Source: Butyrivibrio sp. CB08
GTDB lineage: Bacteria > Bacillota > Clostridia > Lachnospirales > Lachnospiraceae
DNA: 64,000 nt
Direction of reading: 5' to 3'
Assembly: GCF_003625485.1 (NCBI RefSeq)
Contig: NZ_RAIR01000003.1
Location: 248,001 to 312,000 of the forward strand
Shown here: positions 24,156-32,431 of the stretch, one piece after another
Position numbering within the stretch: position 1 is the first letter of the stretch
How the letters are laid out: each line of letters starts with the position of its first letter
The notes under the pieces: model-generated
Told to the model about the DNA's origin: nothing
Seen by the model: the letters and a program-made list of their open reading frames with translations, nothing else
Databases searched by the model: none
Made by a program: the position numbers and the translations under genes

Positions 24156-25814
24156 ATGAAACTATTGTCTGAGGTTAAGGCAAAGACCTGGATCGGAATT
24201 GCATTTTTTGTAGCAGCACTGTACTGCATCGCCAGGTCTGTGATCTTATCATTTTCAATCGACATATGGTACGACGAGCTGTTCACCATGGAGTTTGTAA
24301 CAAGACCAATTGGTGAGATGCTAAGTATTGCTGCAAGGGATGTTCATCCTCCGCTTTACTATATTATCGTGCGCATTTTTGAGGCGGCTCTTGGAGCAGC
24401 AGGACTTATCGGCGATGCTCCGGGGCAGATGGCACCAGAAGTTCTGGCTAAGCTCGTGTCTGTTTTTCCATTCTTTATTCTGATGATCTACGCTGTCACA
24501 GTGATCCGGAAGAAGTTTGGAATGCTGGCGGCTGGGATATTCTCTTTTGCCATAGTATCCATGCCTCAGCTTCCTGAGTACACCACCGAGATCAGGATGT
24601 ACAGCTATGCTATTTTATTTGTCATCGGACTTATGATCCATGGGTACCTCCTGTATGAGAGCTTTCTTGCTGGCAACGAGAGGGGATGGGATATTGGAAA
24701 TGGCTTTGCTGTGTGGTTCTACGCTTCAGCTGCAGCCTACACCCATTACTACGGAGCTCTTGCTGCTGGCATTATCTATGGAATGCTGTTTGTGATAATG
24801 CTGGTAAGTTACGTTAAGACTATGAAGTCAGACGAGAGAAAAAGCCTTAGTTTCAAGGCTTTTGGTATGCTGATCATATGCATGAACTTAACAGCCATAG
24901 CTTATATTCCATGGATTTCAGTGTTCCTGTCACAGGCATCCGCTGTTAAGGCTAATTACTGGATCCAGCCTGTAGGAATCAGGAGCCTTGGAAGTGCGGT
25001 CAAGCATCTCTTCAAGGGATACTTTGTAAATGAGACGCTGGCTGTAATTATAGCAGTGGTTCTTTTCATACTGGTTGCAGCGCTGTTTATCAAGAACTTT
25101 GTGGGACTGATAAAGAGCAGGGAATCAGAGGATCTGTTTGTTATTATGTCATTCCTGGTACTGCCTCTTCTTGTGGCAGGCGGACTTATCGCATCAGTGC
25201 TACTTAGGCCAGTGTTTGTAAACAGATATATGCTTCCGGCGTACGGGTGCTTTTGGCTTGCGATAGCTATTATGGCATCAAGAGAGATCGAGGAACTTAT
25301 CGAGGCTGTGAAAAATAAAAAGACAGCTCTTTTACCAGGGTGCTATCAGGTAGCTGGTGCGGTACTTGCAGCTCTCATCCTGCTCACTGGAATTGTGGAT
25401 TTTAAGAGTTTTATCGGAAACGAGGAGTACAGGCAGGTCAACATGGAAAAGACCTTGGAGCTCTTTGACGGCATAAGCTCTGATACCATCATCATCAGTA
25501 ACTTCAACCACGTGCAGGGACTTCTTGGATATTACCTCAACAGAAACAGTGAGGATTACAGGATCTATCTCTATCAGCAGGAGGCTGAGCCTCTTATAGA
25601 CGAGATGGTTCCGGGCCTTGAGACAATCGATGACCCCGTGGATATCGCCAATTACCTTGAAGGTGGTAAGAAAGTTCTTTTTCTCGGAAGTTTTAACAGC
25701 AGAGAGGTCCTTTTGCAGGAATGGGACGATGAGTTTGGTATAAAGAATGACAACCAGGGAAGCTACCTTATGGAGAGATACTGGTTTGATGTGTTTAAGC
25801 TAAAGAACTACTGA
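24156..25814 (+). CDS. GT-C glycosyltransferase (GT39/PMT-like) membrane protein
   Basis: 552 residues with about ten to twelve membrane spans. The first extracytoplasmic loop has DIWYDELFTMEFV and then RDVHPPLYYI, the acidic/HPP signature of GT39/ArnT-like enzymes that use polyprenyl-phosphate sugars. A C-terminal soluble part of about 110 residues follows the last span. It heads a run of genes (single-span protein, GT2, zinc-ribbon protein) in the same direction, so a role in surface glycan or protein glycosylation is likely. Donor and acceptor unknown. Confidence 0.82.
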   Translation: MKLLSEVKAKTWIGIAFFVAALYCIARSVILSFSIDIWYDELFTMEFVTRPIGEMLSIAARDVHPPLYYIIVRIFEAALGAAGLIGDAPGQMAPEVLAKLVSVFPFFILMIYAVTVIRKKFGMLAAGIFSFAIVSMPQLPEYTTEIRMYSYAILFVIGLMIHGYLLYESFLAGNERGWDIGNGFAVWFYASAAAYTHYYGALAAGIIYGMLFVIMLVSYVKTMKSDERKSLSFKAFGMLIICMNLTAIAYIPWISVFLSQASAVKANYWIQPVGIRSLGSAVKHLFKGYFVNETLAVIIAVVLFILVAALFIKNFVGLIKSRESEDLFVIMSFLVLPLLVAGGLIASVLLRPVFVNRYMLPAYGCFWLAIAIMASREIEELIEAVKNKKTALLPGCYQVAGAVLAALILLTGIVDFKSFIGNEEYRQVNMEKTLELFDGISSDTIIISNFNHVQGLLGYYLNRNSEDYRIYLYQQEAEPLIDEMVPGLETIDDPVDIANYLEGGKKVLFLGSFNSREVLLQEWDDEFGIKNDNQGSYLMERYWFDVFKLKNY

Positions 25815-25830
25815 TCTTTTGGGAGATGTT

Positions 25831-26454
25831 ATGAAGAAGTTTTTTGATATTAAGAAAATAGGCTTTGGAGCAGGGATCCTGATGGCGCTTTTCTTTTGCG
25901 TGCTTGCAGCTTTTATGAGCCTTGATGTTATTGATGCTCTTGCAAGGGACAACCTGGACAAGGCTACTTACTGCAGCTTTGTCATTCCTCCGGAATTTGT
26001 TCCCGGGGCTGAGAAGGGTCTTTTTATCAATAAGAATCACCCCATGGAGTCTTCGTCCATCAAGTACGACTTCTATGACAACGGTCTTGATGTGGCCCTT
26101 ACAAACAGGCAGAAGGCTCAGCTTGAAGAGGCGGGCACAACTCTTGGCGTCACTGATGAGACCATGTCTCTGACAAAAGAGATCTACCAGAATACCATGT
26201 CAGCTGCCTACAACAAAGAGTATGGGCAGAATGTGAATTTTGCTGTTAGCTCTTTTGACAAGATCACTGTTGACGGATATCCGGGATACAAGATCATTGC
26301 CACATTTAAGGCGGCAGATGAGGAGACCGTGCACCAGAGAGTCTACATGATCCTTAGCAGATACAGGACCTTTACCATCTCCATGCAGAGGGCTGAGGAC
26401 GATGACTGCGAGAGTTTCTTTGATGAGTGCGCATCTTCCATACATGTGCATTAA
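25831..26454 (+). CDS. Single-span membrane-anchored protein, unknown
   Basis: 207 residues from the ATG at 25831, with GGGAG in front (a TTG at 25819 is less likely). One hydrophobic segment lies at about residues 13-33, after a basic N terminus, leaving an extracytoplasmic domain. The C-terminal 70 residues (VDGYPGYKIIATF, then YMILSRYRTFTISM) resemble the strand-rich end of PsbP/DcrB-fold lipoproteins, but this is only a pattern impression. It lies 16 bp behind the GT-C gene. Confidence 0.6.
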   Translation: MKKFFDIKKIGFGAGILMALFFCVLAAFMSLDVIDALARDNLDKATYCSFVIPPEFVPGAEKGLFINKNHPMESSSIKYDFYDNGLDVALTNRQKAQLEEAGTTLGVTDETMSLTKEIYQNTMSAAYNKEYGQNVNFAVSSFDKITVDGYPGYKIIATFKAADEETVHQRVYMILSRYRTFTISMQRAEDDDCESFFDECASSIHVH

Positions 26455-26525
26455 GTGCAGATAGTGTGATATGATATTGTATATAACTATACAAATTTAC
26501 GACTACTACATGTGATGGATACAGA

Positions 26526-28055
26526 ATGTTTGAGAAGCTGACAGAACTGATTTCAAGTGGCGAGTATAAAGAGGCTTTGTTTGAGTTTCAGGAGGAGTTT
26601 TTTCACATCGATGAGAGAACTCCCTCGGAAGCTGCAAGGCTGTGCGTTCTGACAGCAACTTTGTGGGAGCAGCTTGAGGACAGCGTGGCTGAGTTCGACA
26701 CTATAGCCCAGGGTCTTGTCTATGACCCGAAAAACTATGAGCTCTTTTACATGCTGGGATTTCTCTATATGAATCTCAATGCTGATCAGGCTTATCTGTG
26801 CTTTAAGATGGCTCTTATGTACTGCGATGATGATGGCGACAGGCAGGTGATACAGGATTCCATAGAGTCGCTAAAGGCTACCCGGGCTATGAGGGTTCGT
26901 GGCACCAGCGTCATGATCCTGTCTTACAACGATCTGGACATCATGAAAGAGTGCATAAAGTCTGTGGAAGAGAGCCTTCCAAAGGATAGCTTTGAGATAG
27001 TGGTTGTGGACAACGCTTCGACTCAGGAGGGAGTAGTTGAGTACCTGAGGGCGAAAAAAGAAGAGGCGGACTATCCCTTTAAGCTCATTATTAATAGCGA
27101 TAATCTGGGATTTTCAGCGGGCTGCAATATTGGGGCAGCAGCCTGTGATCCGGATAACGATATTTTCTTTTTAAACAACGATGCAGTGCTTATGCCAGGT
27201 TCTCTTTTTTACCTGAAGATGGCGCTTTATGAAAACAGAAATGTTGGTGCGGTGAGCGCCCTTTCAAACAGCGCATCTATTCAGGAGATCCCTGCAGAGA
27301 GCTTTGGCCAGAAGGATGGAGATGGCGGACTTAAGTGGCATAAGGCTCTTGGATTTGAGAAAGCCTTAGAGGTATTCAGGAATTACGCTACTACAAAGGT
27401 TGTTCCAGCAAGGAATCCATATATCAGAACTTTCAGACTTACAGGGTTTGCACTTCTGGTCTCAAGGGCTGCACTTTTGGCGGTTTCAGAAGAAGGAAAG
27501 GTCTTCGACGAGTTCTTTTCCCCGGCGTATTTCGAGGACGATGACCTGTCCATGAGGATCGCAAGGGCTGGGTTTGAACAGTATGTCTGCAAGAACAGCC
27601 TGATCTACCACAACGGTGGCGGCGGTTTCATGGGCGACAACAGCCTTATGGACAAGGGCAGGGAGAAGTTCAAGGAGAAATGGGGCTTCGATGTTTGGGC
27701 TTACTCACTTCCATGGCTTGAAGCGGCCGACAAGGCTATTGAGATAGCCAAAGAAAAGAAGGGGCACATAAGAATTGCTGATTTCACCTGCGGCTTTGGA
27801 GTCACAGGATCATATATCAAGGATCAGGTTCCAACTGCTTTTGTTGCAGGAATCTGCAGGACCAGCTTTGAGGCCGGCATTGCAAGGAATCTGGTGGATG
27901 ATGTAGCGCACGGGGAGATGAATACCATAAGGCTCCCATGGGAGGGGCACTCCTTTGATGTGGTGCTGGCAGATACCAGCGTAGTCAGCAGAGGGCGTAT
28001 AGCAGAATGTCTTAATGAGGGTGGTATTTCTATTACTCAGGAGGATTTTGAATGA
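26526..28055 (+). CDS. GT2 glycosyltransferase with N-terminal TPR-like region
   Basis: 509 residues in three parts. Residues 1-125 are helical and TPR-like. Residues about 127-390 are a GT2 (rhamnosyltransferase-like) domain with SVMILSYNDLDIMKECIKS, IVVVDNAST, NLGFSAGCNIG and the metal-binding FFLNNDAVL, plus the acceptor-side YFEDDDLSMR. Residues 400-509 look like a decayed or variant methyltransferase fold (IRIADFTCGFGVTGSY, then HSFDVVLADTSVVSRGRIAE). The gene overlaps the next one by ATGA. Probably adds a sugar to a surface glycan. Confidence 0.85.
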   Translation: MFEKLTELISSGEYKEALFEFQEEFFHIDERTPSEAARLCVLTATLWEQLEDSVAEFDTIAQGLVYDPKNYELFYMLGFLYMNLNADQAYLCFKMALMYCDDDGDRQVIQDSIESLKATRAMRVRGTSVMILSYNDLDIMKECIKSVEESLPKDSFEIVVVDNASTQEGVVEYLRAKKEEADYPFKLIINSDNLGFSAGCNIGAAACDPDNDIFFLNNDAVLMPGSLFYLKMALYENRNVGAVSALSNSASIQEIPAESFGQKDGDGGLKWHKALGFEKALEVFRNYATTKVVPARNPYIRTFRLTGFALLVSRAALLAVSEEGKVFDEFFSPAYFEDDDLSMRIARAGFEQYVCKNSLIYHNGGGGFMGDNSLMDKGREKFKEKWGFDVWAYSLPWLEAADKAIEIAKEKKGHIRIADFTCGFGVTGSYIKDQVPTAFVAGICRTSFEAGIARNLVDDVAHGEMNTIRLPWEGHSFDVVLADTSVVSRGRIAECLNEGGISITQEDFE

Positions 28056-28789
28056 TCTGTCCAAAATGCGGAAAAAGCCTTCCGGAAAATTTGAACATGA
28101 AGATAACCTTTTGCCCTATTTGCGGCGACAGGCTCTTTGAAGCTGGGAAAAAATATCTCATAGAGATTCAGTGTGCTGGCCAGAGAACTGGTGAAGGCAC
28201 AATGAAGATGTTTGTGGATGACAGACAGCTCTACGAACTGACTCCCGGCGAGAATATATGTATTTTGCTGGACGCAGGTTTTCATACCATGAAGTTCAGA
28301 CATAAGATAAGAGATAAGGTTATTGATGTTCTGATTAATTCCAGTTATGTGGTTAAGGCTTATTTCAATTCATTATCAGGTCTTATTGAGACCAATATCA
28401 TGAAAGTAGACGATTCTGAGGAGGGAGCCAACTTAGATGCCTTAGGCAGTAAACAGCTTGCTGTTCCTGTAATGGAAACGGAAGATGGCACAAGAGCTTT
28501 TGATGTGATACTTGGTGAGGATGATCCTGATTACGAGATCAAGGTAACAACTGGTCTTCGTGAGGGGACCTTAAGGCTTTATTCCGAGAGATGTGAGTTT
28601 AGTATCGAGGGCGTCTTTAAAAAAGAGATCATAAACTATAAGGAAGTTGTAGAAGTTAAGAAGAAAATGGGCTCTATTGACATAGTTTGTGATGGAAATG
28701 TTCATAAAGTTTATAGTATTCCGAAAGATACCTACAATGAGGTGTTGGCATATTTGACCAATAGAATCAGAGAGGTTAAGGGCCGATAG
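28052..28789 (+). CDS. Zinc-ribbon protein with PH-like domain, unknown
   Basis: 245 residues. The N terminus is a zinc ribbon (CPKCGKSLP ... FCPICGDRLF, two CxxC knuckles). A beta-rich middle follows and a C-terminal segment (YSERCEFSIEGVFKKEIINY) shaped like bacterial PH or GRAM domains. No enzyme motif. It is translationally coupled (4-bp overlap) to the GT2 gene and may be an accessory factor. Confidence 0.65.
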   Translation: MICPKCGKSLPENLNMKITFCPICGDRLFEAGKKYLIEIQCAGQRTGEGTMKMFVDDRQLYELTPGENICILLDAGFHTMKFRHKIRDKVIDVLINSSYVVKAYFNSLSGLIETNIMKVDDSEEGANLDALGSKQLAVPVMETEDGTRAFDVILGEDDPDYEIKVTTGLREGTLRLYSERCEFSIEGVFKKEIINYKEVVEVKKKMGSIDIVCDGNVHKVYSIPKDTYNEVLAYLTNRIREVKGR

Positions 28790-29170
28790 GCGGGGCAGTA
28801 ACAGAGCATACTAAATAACATTTATTAACAAATGATAAACTGAGAACAAACAGTGCTTTTGTACTGTTTGTTTTTTCGTTTATATTAGAAAAATTCCTCC
28901 AGCCCAGTATCCATGGGCACTGGAGAAATAAACGGTAAAAAGTCTTTTATTATAACAACGAATTGCGAAAAAAGTGTGAACACTTTAGCAAATTCTTGTT
29001 ATTCAGTAGATTTTCGTTAAAATGCCAAAAAATCGTAGTCAAACTCTCTAATTTTTTATTCGAAAATTCCCCTAAAAAGTGAATGACGAAAAATCGTCTA
29101 TGTGTTATTCTTATTTGTGCAAAAAGAAAGAGATTTCGCAAGAAAAATATTAGTAATAGGAGGTGGCATC
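28790..29170. other. 381-bp AT-rich intergenic region with several inverted repeats
   Basis: No gene is visible. It holds a terminator at 28845-28876 (AACAAACAGT/ACTGTTTGTT plus T tract), a hairpin CTCCAG/CTGGAG at 28897-28925, the palindrome AAAGTGT-GA-ACACTTT at 28971-28986, and GACGA-aaaa-TCGTC at 29085-29098. The motif CGAAAA occurs several times on both strands. The last two repeats lie upstream of the XRE regulator gene and could be its operators. Confidence 0.6.
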
Positions 29171-29506
29171 ATGACAAAGGCAGAAATTTTAAAAAGAGAA
29201 ATTCTTTCACAGTATAAAAGTGTTAGACAGTTTGCAATAGATATGTCTATTCCATACAGTACACTTGTAACAGCATTAGATAGGGGAATTGAAGGTATGG
29301 CTTACGGAACAGTTATCAAGATGTGCGATCGTCTCAACCTTAACCCAGTAGATTTTTCAACACTTGAGCAGGGTACAGACCTTGGTAAGAAGATCGTTGA
29401 GAACAGAGTTATGCAGCAGTACGTTAAGCTCAACAAGGCTGGAAGAAAGAAGATCCTTGATATGATGGGTGATTTCTCACAGCTTGACAAGTACCAGGCA
29501 GACTGA
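29171..29506 (+). CDS. Small XRE/Cro-type HTH regulator
   Basis: 111 residues. The HTH covers about residues 15-60 (VRQFAIDMSIPYSTLVTALD, then GTVIKMCDRLNLNP). A short C-terminal helix (LNKAGRKKILDMMGDFSQL) may mediate dimer contacts. The frame is open upstream to 29102, but the ATG at 29171 behind AGGAGGTG is clearly the start. The target is unknown; it precedes glf, separated by a terminator, and may regulate itself through the upstream palindromes. Confidence 0.85.
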   Translation: MTKAEILKREILSQYKSVRQFAIDMSIPYSTLVTALDRGIEGMAYGTVIKMCDRLNLNPVDFSTLEQGTDLGKKIVENRVMQQYVKLNKAGRKKILDMMGDFSQLDKYQAD

Positions 29507-29539
29507 TAAATAGTCTTGTAAGGTAAAAGGATGATAAAG

Positions 29540-29577
29540 CTCCGCTGATTTGATATAATAATCAGCGGAGTTTTTTT
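29540..29577 (+). terminator. Terminator after the XRE gene
   Basis: CTCCGCTGAT (29540-29549) and ATCAGCGGAG (29561-29570) form a perfect stem, followed by seven T residues. Confidence 0.92.
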
Positions 29578-29592
29578 CTTGGAGGAAAAGGG

Positions 29593-30753
29593 ATGAAATA
29601 CGATTATCTTATAGTGGGCGCTGGTCTGTTTGGTGCAGTGTTTGCCCGTGAGATGAATAAAAAGGGAAAGAGCGTCCTTGTGATCGACAAGAGAGATCAC
29701 ATCGCTGGTAATATATATACAGAAGAAGAGATGGGTATCAACGTCCACAAGTACGGAGCCCACATCTTCCATACCACTGATAAAGAGGTCTGGAACTACG
29801 TCAATGAATTTGCAGAGTTCAACAACTATATCAACAGCCCTGTAGCTGTTTATAAGGATGAGCTCTACAATCTTCCTTTTAATATGAATACCTTCAGCAA
29901 GATGTGGGGTATCAAAACACCTGATGAGGCAAAAGAGATAATCAAAGCCCAGGCTGATAAAGAGATCGAGAGGATGAAGGCTGAAAAGGGAACCGATGAG
30001 TTCACAGCCGACAACCTTGAGGAGCAGGCTCTTAGCCTTGCTGGTAGAGACATCTATGAGAAGCTTGTAAAGGGATATACAGAGAAGCAGTGGGGAAGAG
30101 ACTGCAAGGAACTTCCTGCTTTTATCATCAAGCGTCTCCCTATGAGATTTATCTATGACAACAACTATTTCAACGACAGATATCAGGGAATTCCAATAGG
30201 AGGTTACACTCAGCTTGTTGAGAAGCTCCTTAAGGGGATTGAGGTCAGGACAGGTACTGACTACTATGATTTCATTAAGCTTGAAGGTTCAGTTCCTGCA
30301 AGACCATATACTTCACAAGAGGGTGATACCTTCGACAAGATACTGTTCACAGGAATGATAGATGAGTTCTTTGGCTACAAGCTTGGAACACTGGAGTACA
30401 GATCTCTTAAGTTTGAGACCGAGAGCCTTCCGGATGTTGATAACTACCAGGGCAATGCGGTTGTGAACTACACCGAGAGAGATATCCCTTACACCAGGAT
30501 CATCGAGCACAAGCACTTCGAGTATGGAACTGGCAAGGGAACCATTATAACAAGAGAGTATCCAGCCACCTGGAAGCATGGTGATGAGCCATATTATCCA
30601 ATGAATGATGACAAGAACAATGCTCTTTATGAGAAGTATAAAGAGCTTGCTGCAGAATATCCTGATATCCTTTTTGGTGGAAGACTTGGACAGTACAAGT
30701 ACTACAACATGGATCAGATCGTAAGAGCGGCTCTGGATATGAGCAGAGCATGA
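29593..30753 (+). CDS. glf: UDP-galactopyranose mutase
   Basis: 386 residues. This FAD enzyme makes UDP-galactofuranose, a donor for galactofuran-containing surface polysaccharide. Visible are the N-terminal Rossmann FAD motif LIVGAGLFGAVFAREM, the family signature NVHKYGAHIFHT, YTEKQWGRD and the late GRLGQYKYYNMDQ segment. GGAGG lies before the ATG. No separate promoter was recognised in the short gap after the preceding terminator. Confidence 0.96.
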   Translation: MKYDYLIVGAGLFGAVFAREMNKKGKSVLVIDKRDHIAGNIYTEEEMGINVHKYGAHIFHTTDKEVWNYVNEFAEFNNYINSPVAVYKDELYNLPFNMNTFSKMWGIKTPDEAKEIIKAQADKEIERMKAEKGTDEFTADNLEEQALSLAGRDIYEKLVKGYTEKQWGRDCKELPAFIIKRLPMRFIYDNNYFNDRYQGIPIGGYTQLVEKLLKGIEVRTGTDYYDFIKLEGSVPARPYTSQEGDTFDKILFTGMIDEFFGYKLGTLEYRSLKFETESLPDVDNYQGNAVVNYTERDIPYTRIIEHKHFEYGTGKGTIITREYPATWKHGDEPYYPMNDDKNNALYEKYKELAAEYPDILFGGRLGQYKYYNMDQIVRAALDMSRA

Positions 30754-30775
30754 TCGATTTTATAAGAGGACATGG

Positions 30776-30810
30776 AAAAGGCCCCGCGCATATGATGCGT
30801 GGGGCCTTTT
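30776..30810 (+). terminator. glf terminator
   Basis: AAAAGGCCCCGCGCA (30776-30790) pairs with TGCGTGGGGCCTTTT (30796-30810) with one G-U pair. A and T tracts on both sides make it active in both directions. Confidence 0.92.
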
Positions 30811-30883
30811 GCTGCCTATCCCTGGCAGCTCTATTATTTCAAGTCACCTCTTCTGCAGCAGAGGGACTGAAGGCGAAGATGTA

Positions 30884-32185
30884 TCAGCAATAATTGTTGA
30901 ACATCATGCCTGAATATTCGCTGGTGATGTATGGAGATGTGTAATCGCGGCTGTCAGGATTCTTGTAGTTAACAACTGGCCGGTCTACATACTTCATAGG
31001 ATCAACCGAAATGTCTTTTGTCTTGGCAATGAGACTGTCGGCGAAGTTATTGACAGGGGCAAGGGACTCTACTGAGCTGGTGCCTGATACTGCCTGCTTA
31101 AGAAGTTCCTCATCTATTGAAAGAGTACCGCTGCCTTCAATGGAAATGCCGATATCCTGTGCGTTTGCCAGATGCTGCTGGGCAATTCCTATGATCTCGC
31201 TGCGAAGCTTGTTGCTCTTGAACTTGTCATCAGTTTTACCTGATGCGTCCTGAACAAAGCTGTTGTAGTTATCGATAAGAGCCGTAACATGCGAAATCAG
31301 GGCATCGTTGTCTTTCTTGACGCCCACATGTATAGGTTCTGAACCCTTGGTTGTCTCTTTGAGGTTGATATCGAACTTGCCACCAACTGTAAAGTGGTTG
31401 GATATGGCTGCCTTCTCCTCGCCGTTAAGTGTAAAGTGGGCATTGGATGCCGGCTCGAATACCTTGTCTATTCCAAGGTACGCAACTGATCCGGTTGCAA
31501 GGCCGCTGCTGGATTCGAATATCTCAAACTGGCTTATCTCACCCTGCTTAAGTCCTGTGTGAGTGGATGCGATCTCAAGTGCTGTTCGCTCGCCGTCCTC
31601 AACTATCCTTGCGGACAATCCTACATTTGCTTTATTAATAAGCTTTTCAAGCTTCTGCTGAACGTCTATGTTCTTATCGTTGTTGTAGATACTGAACTGG
31701 AACTCGAATTCCTGACCATCTATCCTTACATCAAAGGCGTAGTTGTCAGCTGGAAGTCCCGTGGCTTCCTTAGGAAGGAACCTGCCCTTGTTGACCTGAC
31801 TGCTGGCCAGCTGAGAAACTTCAATATCAAATCCGATGTTTCCAATATCCTGCTCAGGAGTCTTGCCAATGTAGGAAGCGTTAACCTTATCCTCATCACT
31901 GGTAAAGGCTGATGAGTGATTGAGAGAGGACTTGTCCTCATGATCGCTTAAGCGCCTGATACTACCCTGGAGCTGACGTGCTTTTTCTTTTATATCTATA
32001 GCATCGTTTCTGGAACTGTCGTCATCTGTTAAAAGATAAAGAGGGGATTTCTTGTTTATTTTTGCAATTGACTTATACACATCCCTAAGCTCATCCTTAC
32101 GATGGGCGTCGGCCTGTGTAACATCTTTGGATACATAATCCTGTATGAAATGGTTATAAGCACCATTTAGAGATATGCCTGCCAT
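30884..32185 (-). CDS. FliD-like (flagellar hook-associated protein 2-like) protein
   Basis: 433 residues. The central and C-terminal regions match FliD domains: DIEVSQLASSQVNKGRFL, a strand-rich middle with FELTI-like repeats, and the C-terminal KSNKLRSEIIGIAQQHLANA ... IGISIEGSGTLSIDEELLKQ segment of FliD_C. The usual N-terminal SGLD start and long C-terminal coiled coil are not seen, and no other flagellar gene is in the window, so it may be a divergent cap or surface protein. The ATG at 32185 has AAAGGAGGGG in front and is chosen over an in-frame start at 32206. It has its own promoter and a leader of about 100 nt. Confidence 0.75.
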   Translation of the reverse strand: MAGISLNGAYNHFIQDYVSKDVTQADAHRKDELRDVYKSIAKINKKSPLYLLTDDDSSRNDAIDIKEKARQLQGSIRRLSDHEDKSSLNHSSAFTSDEDKVNASYIGKTPEQDIGNIGFDIEVSQLASSQVNKGRFLPKEATGLPADNYAFDVRIDGQEFEFQFSIYNNDKNIDVQQKLEKLINKANVGLSARIVEDGERTALEIASTHTGLKQGEISQFEIFESSSGLATGSVAYLGIDKVFEPASNAHFTLNGEEKAAISNHFTVGGKFDINLKETTKGSEPIHVGVKKDNDALISHVTALIDNYNSFVQDASGKTDDKFKSNKLRSEIIGIAQQHLANAQDIGISIEGSGTLSIDEELLKQAVSGTSSVESLAPVNNFADSLIAKTKDISVDPMKYVDRPVVNYKNPDSRDYTSPYITSEYSGMMFNNYC

Positions 32186-32289
32186 AATGCCCCTCCTTTC
32201 TTCCATGATGTACGTACGAGTCCTTACTCTCTACCAATCCATTGGTATCAATCGCACGAGGGCATAACTAGCCACATTTAGTTACTTAC

Positions 32290-32317
32290 ATTTTACTAAT
32301 TAAAGGTCAAATGTCAA
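32290..32317 (-). promoter_or_regulatory. SigA promoter of the FliD-like gene
   Basis: Minus strand TTGACA (32317-32312), 16-bp spacer, TAAAAT (32295-32290). It predicts a 5' leader near 100 nt that contains the hairpin ACCAAT-GG-ATTGGT (32246-32233). Confidence 0.65.
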
Positions 32318-32371
32318 CTACTTATTGTCATAATTAAGAAGATTTTATAGATAATTAAGAATTGATTGTTA

Positions 32372-32400
32372 TTGACCATGCGTTTATATTATTATGTTAT
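32372..32400 (+). promoter_or_regulatory. Candidate promoter of the GT-C/GT2 pair
   Basis: TTGACC (32372-32377), 17-bp spacer, TGTTAT (32395-32400), about 30 bp before the membrane glycosyltransferase ATG. The -10 box is weak. Confidence 0.4.
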
Positions 32401-32431
32401 GGAATAGTTTAAAAGGATTGGAAGATCATTG

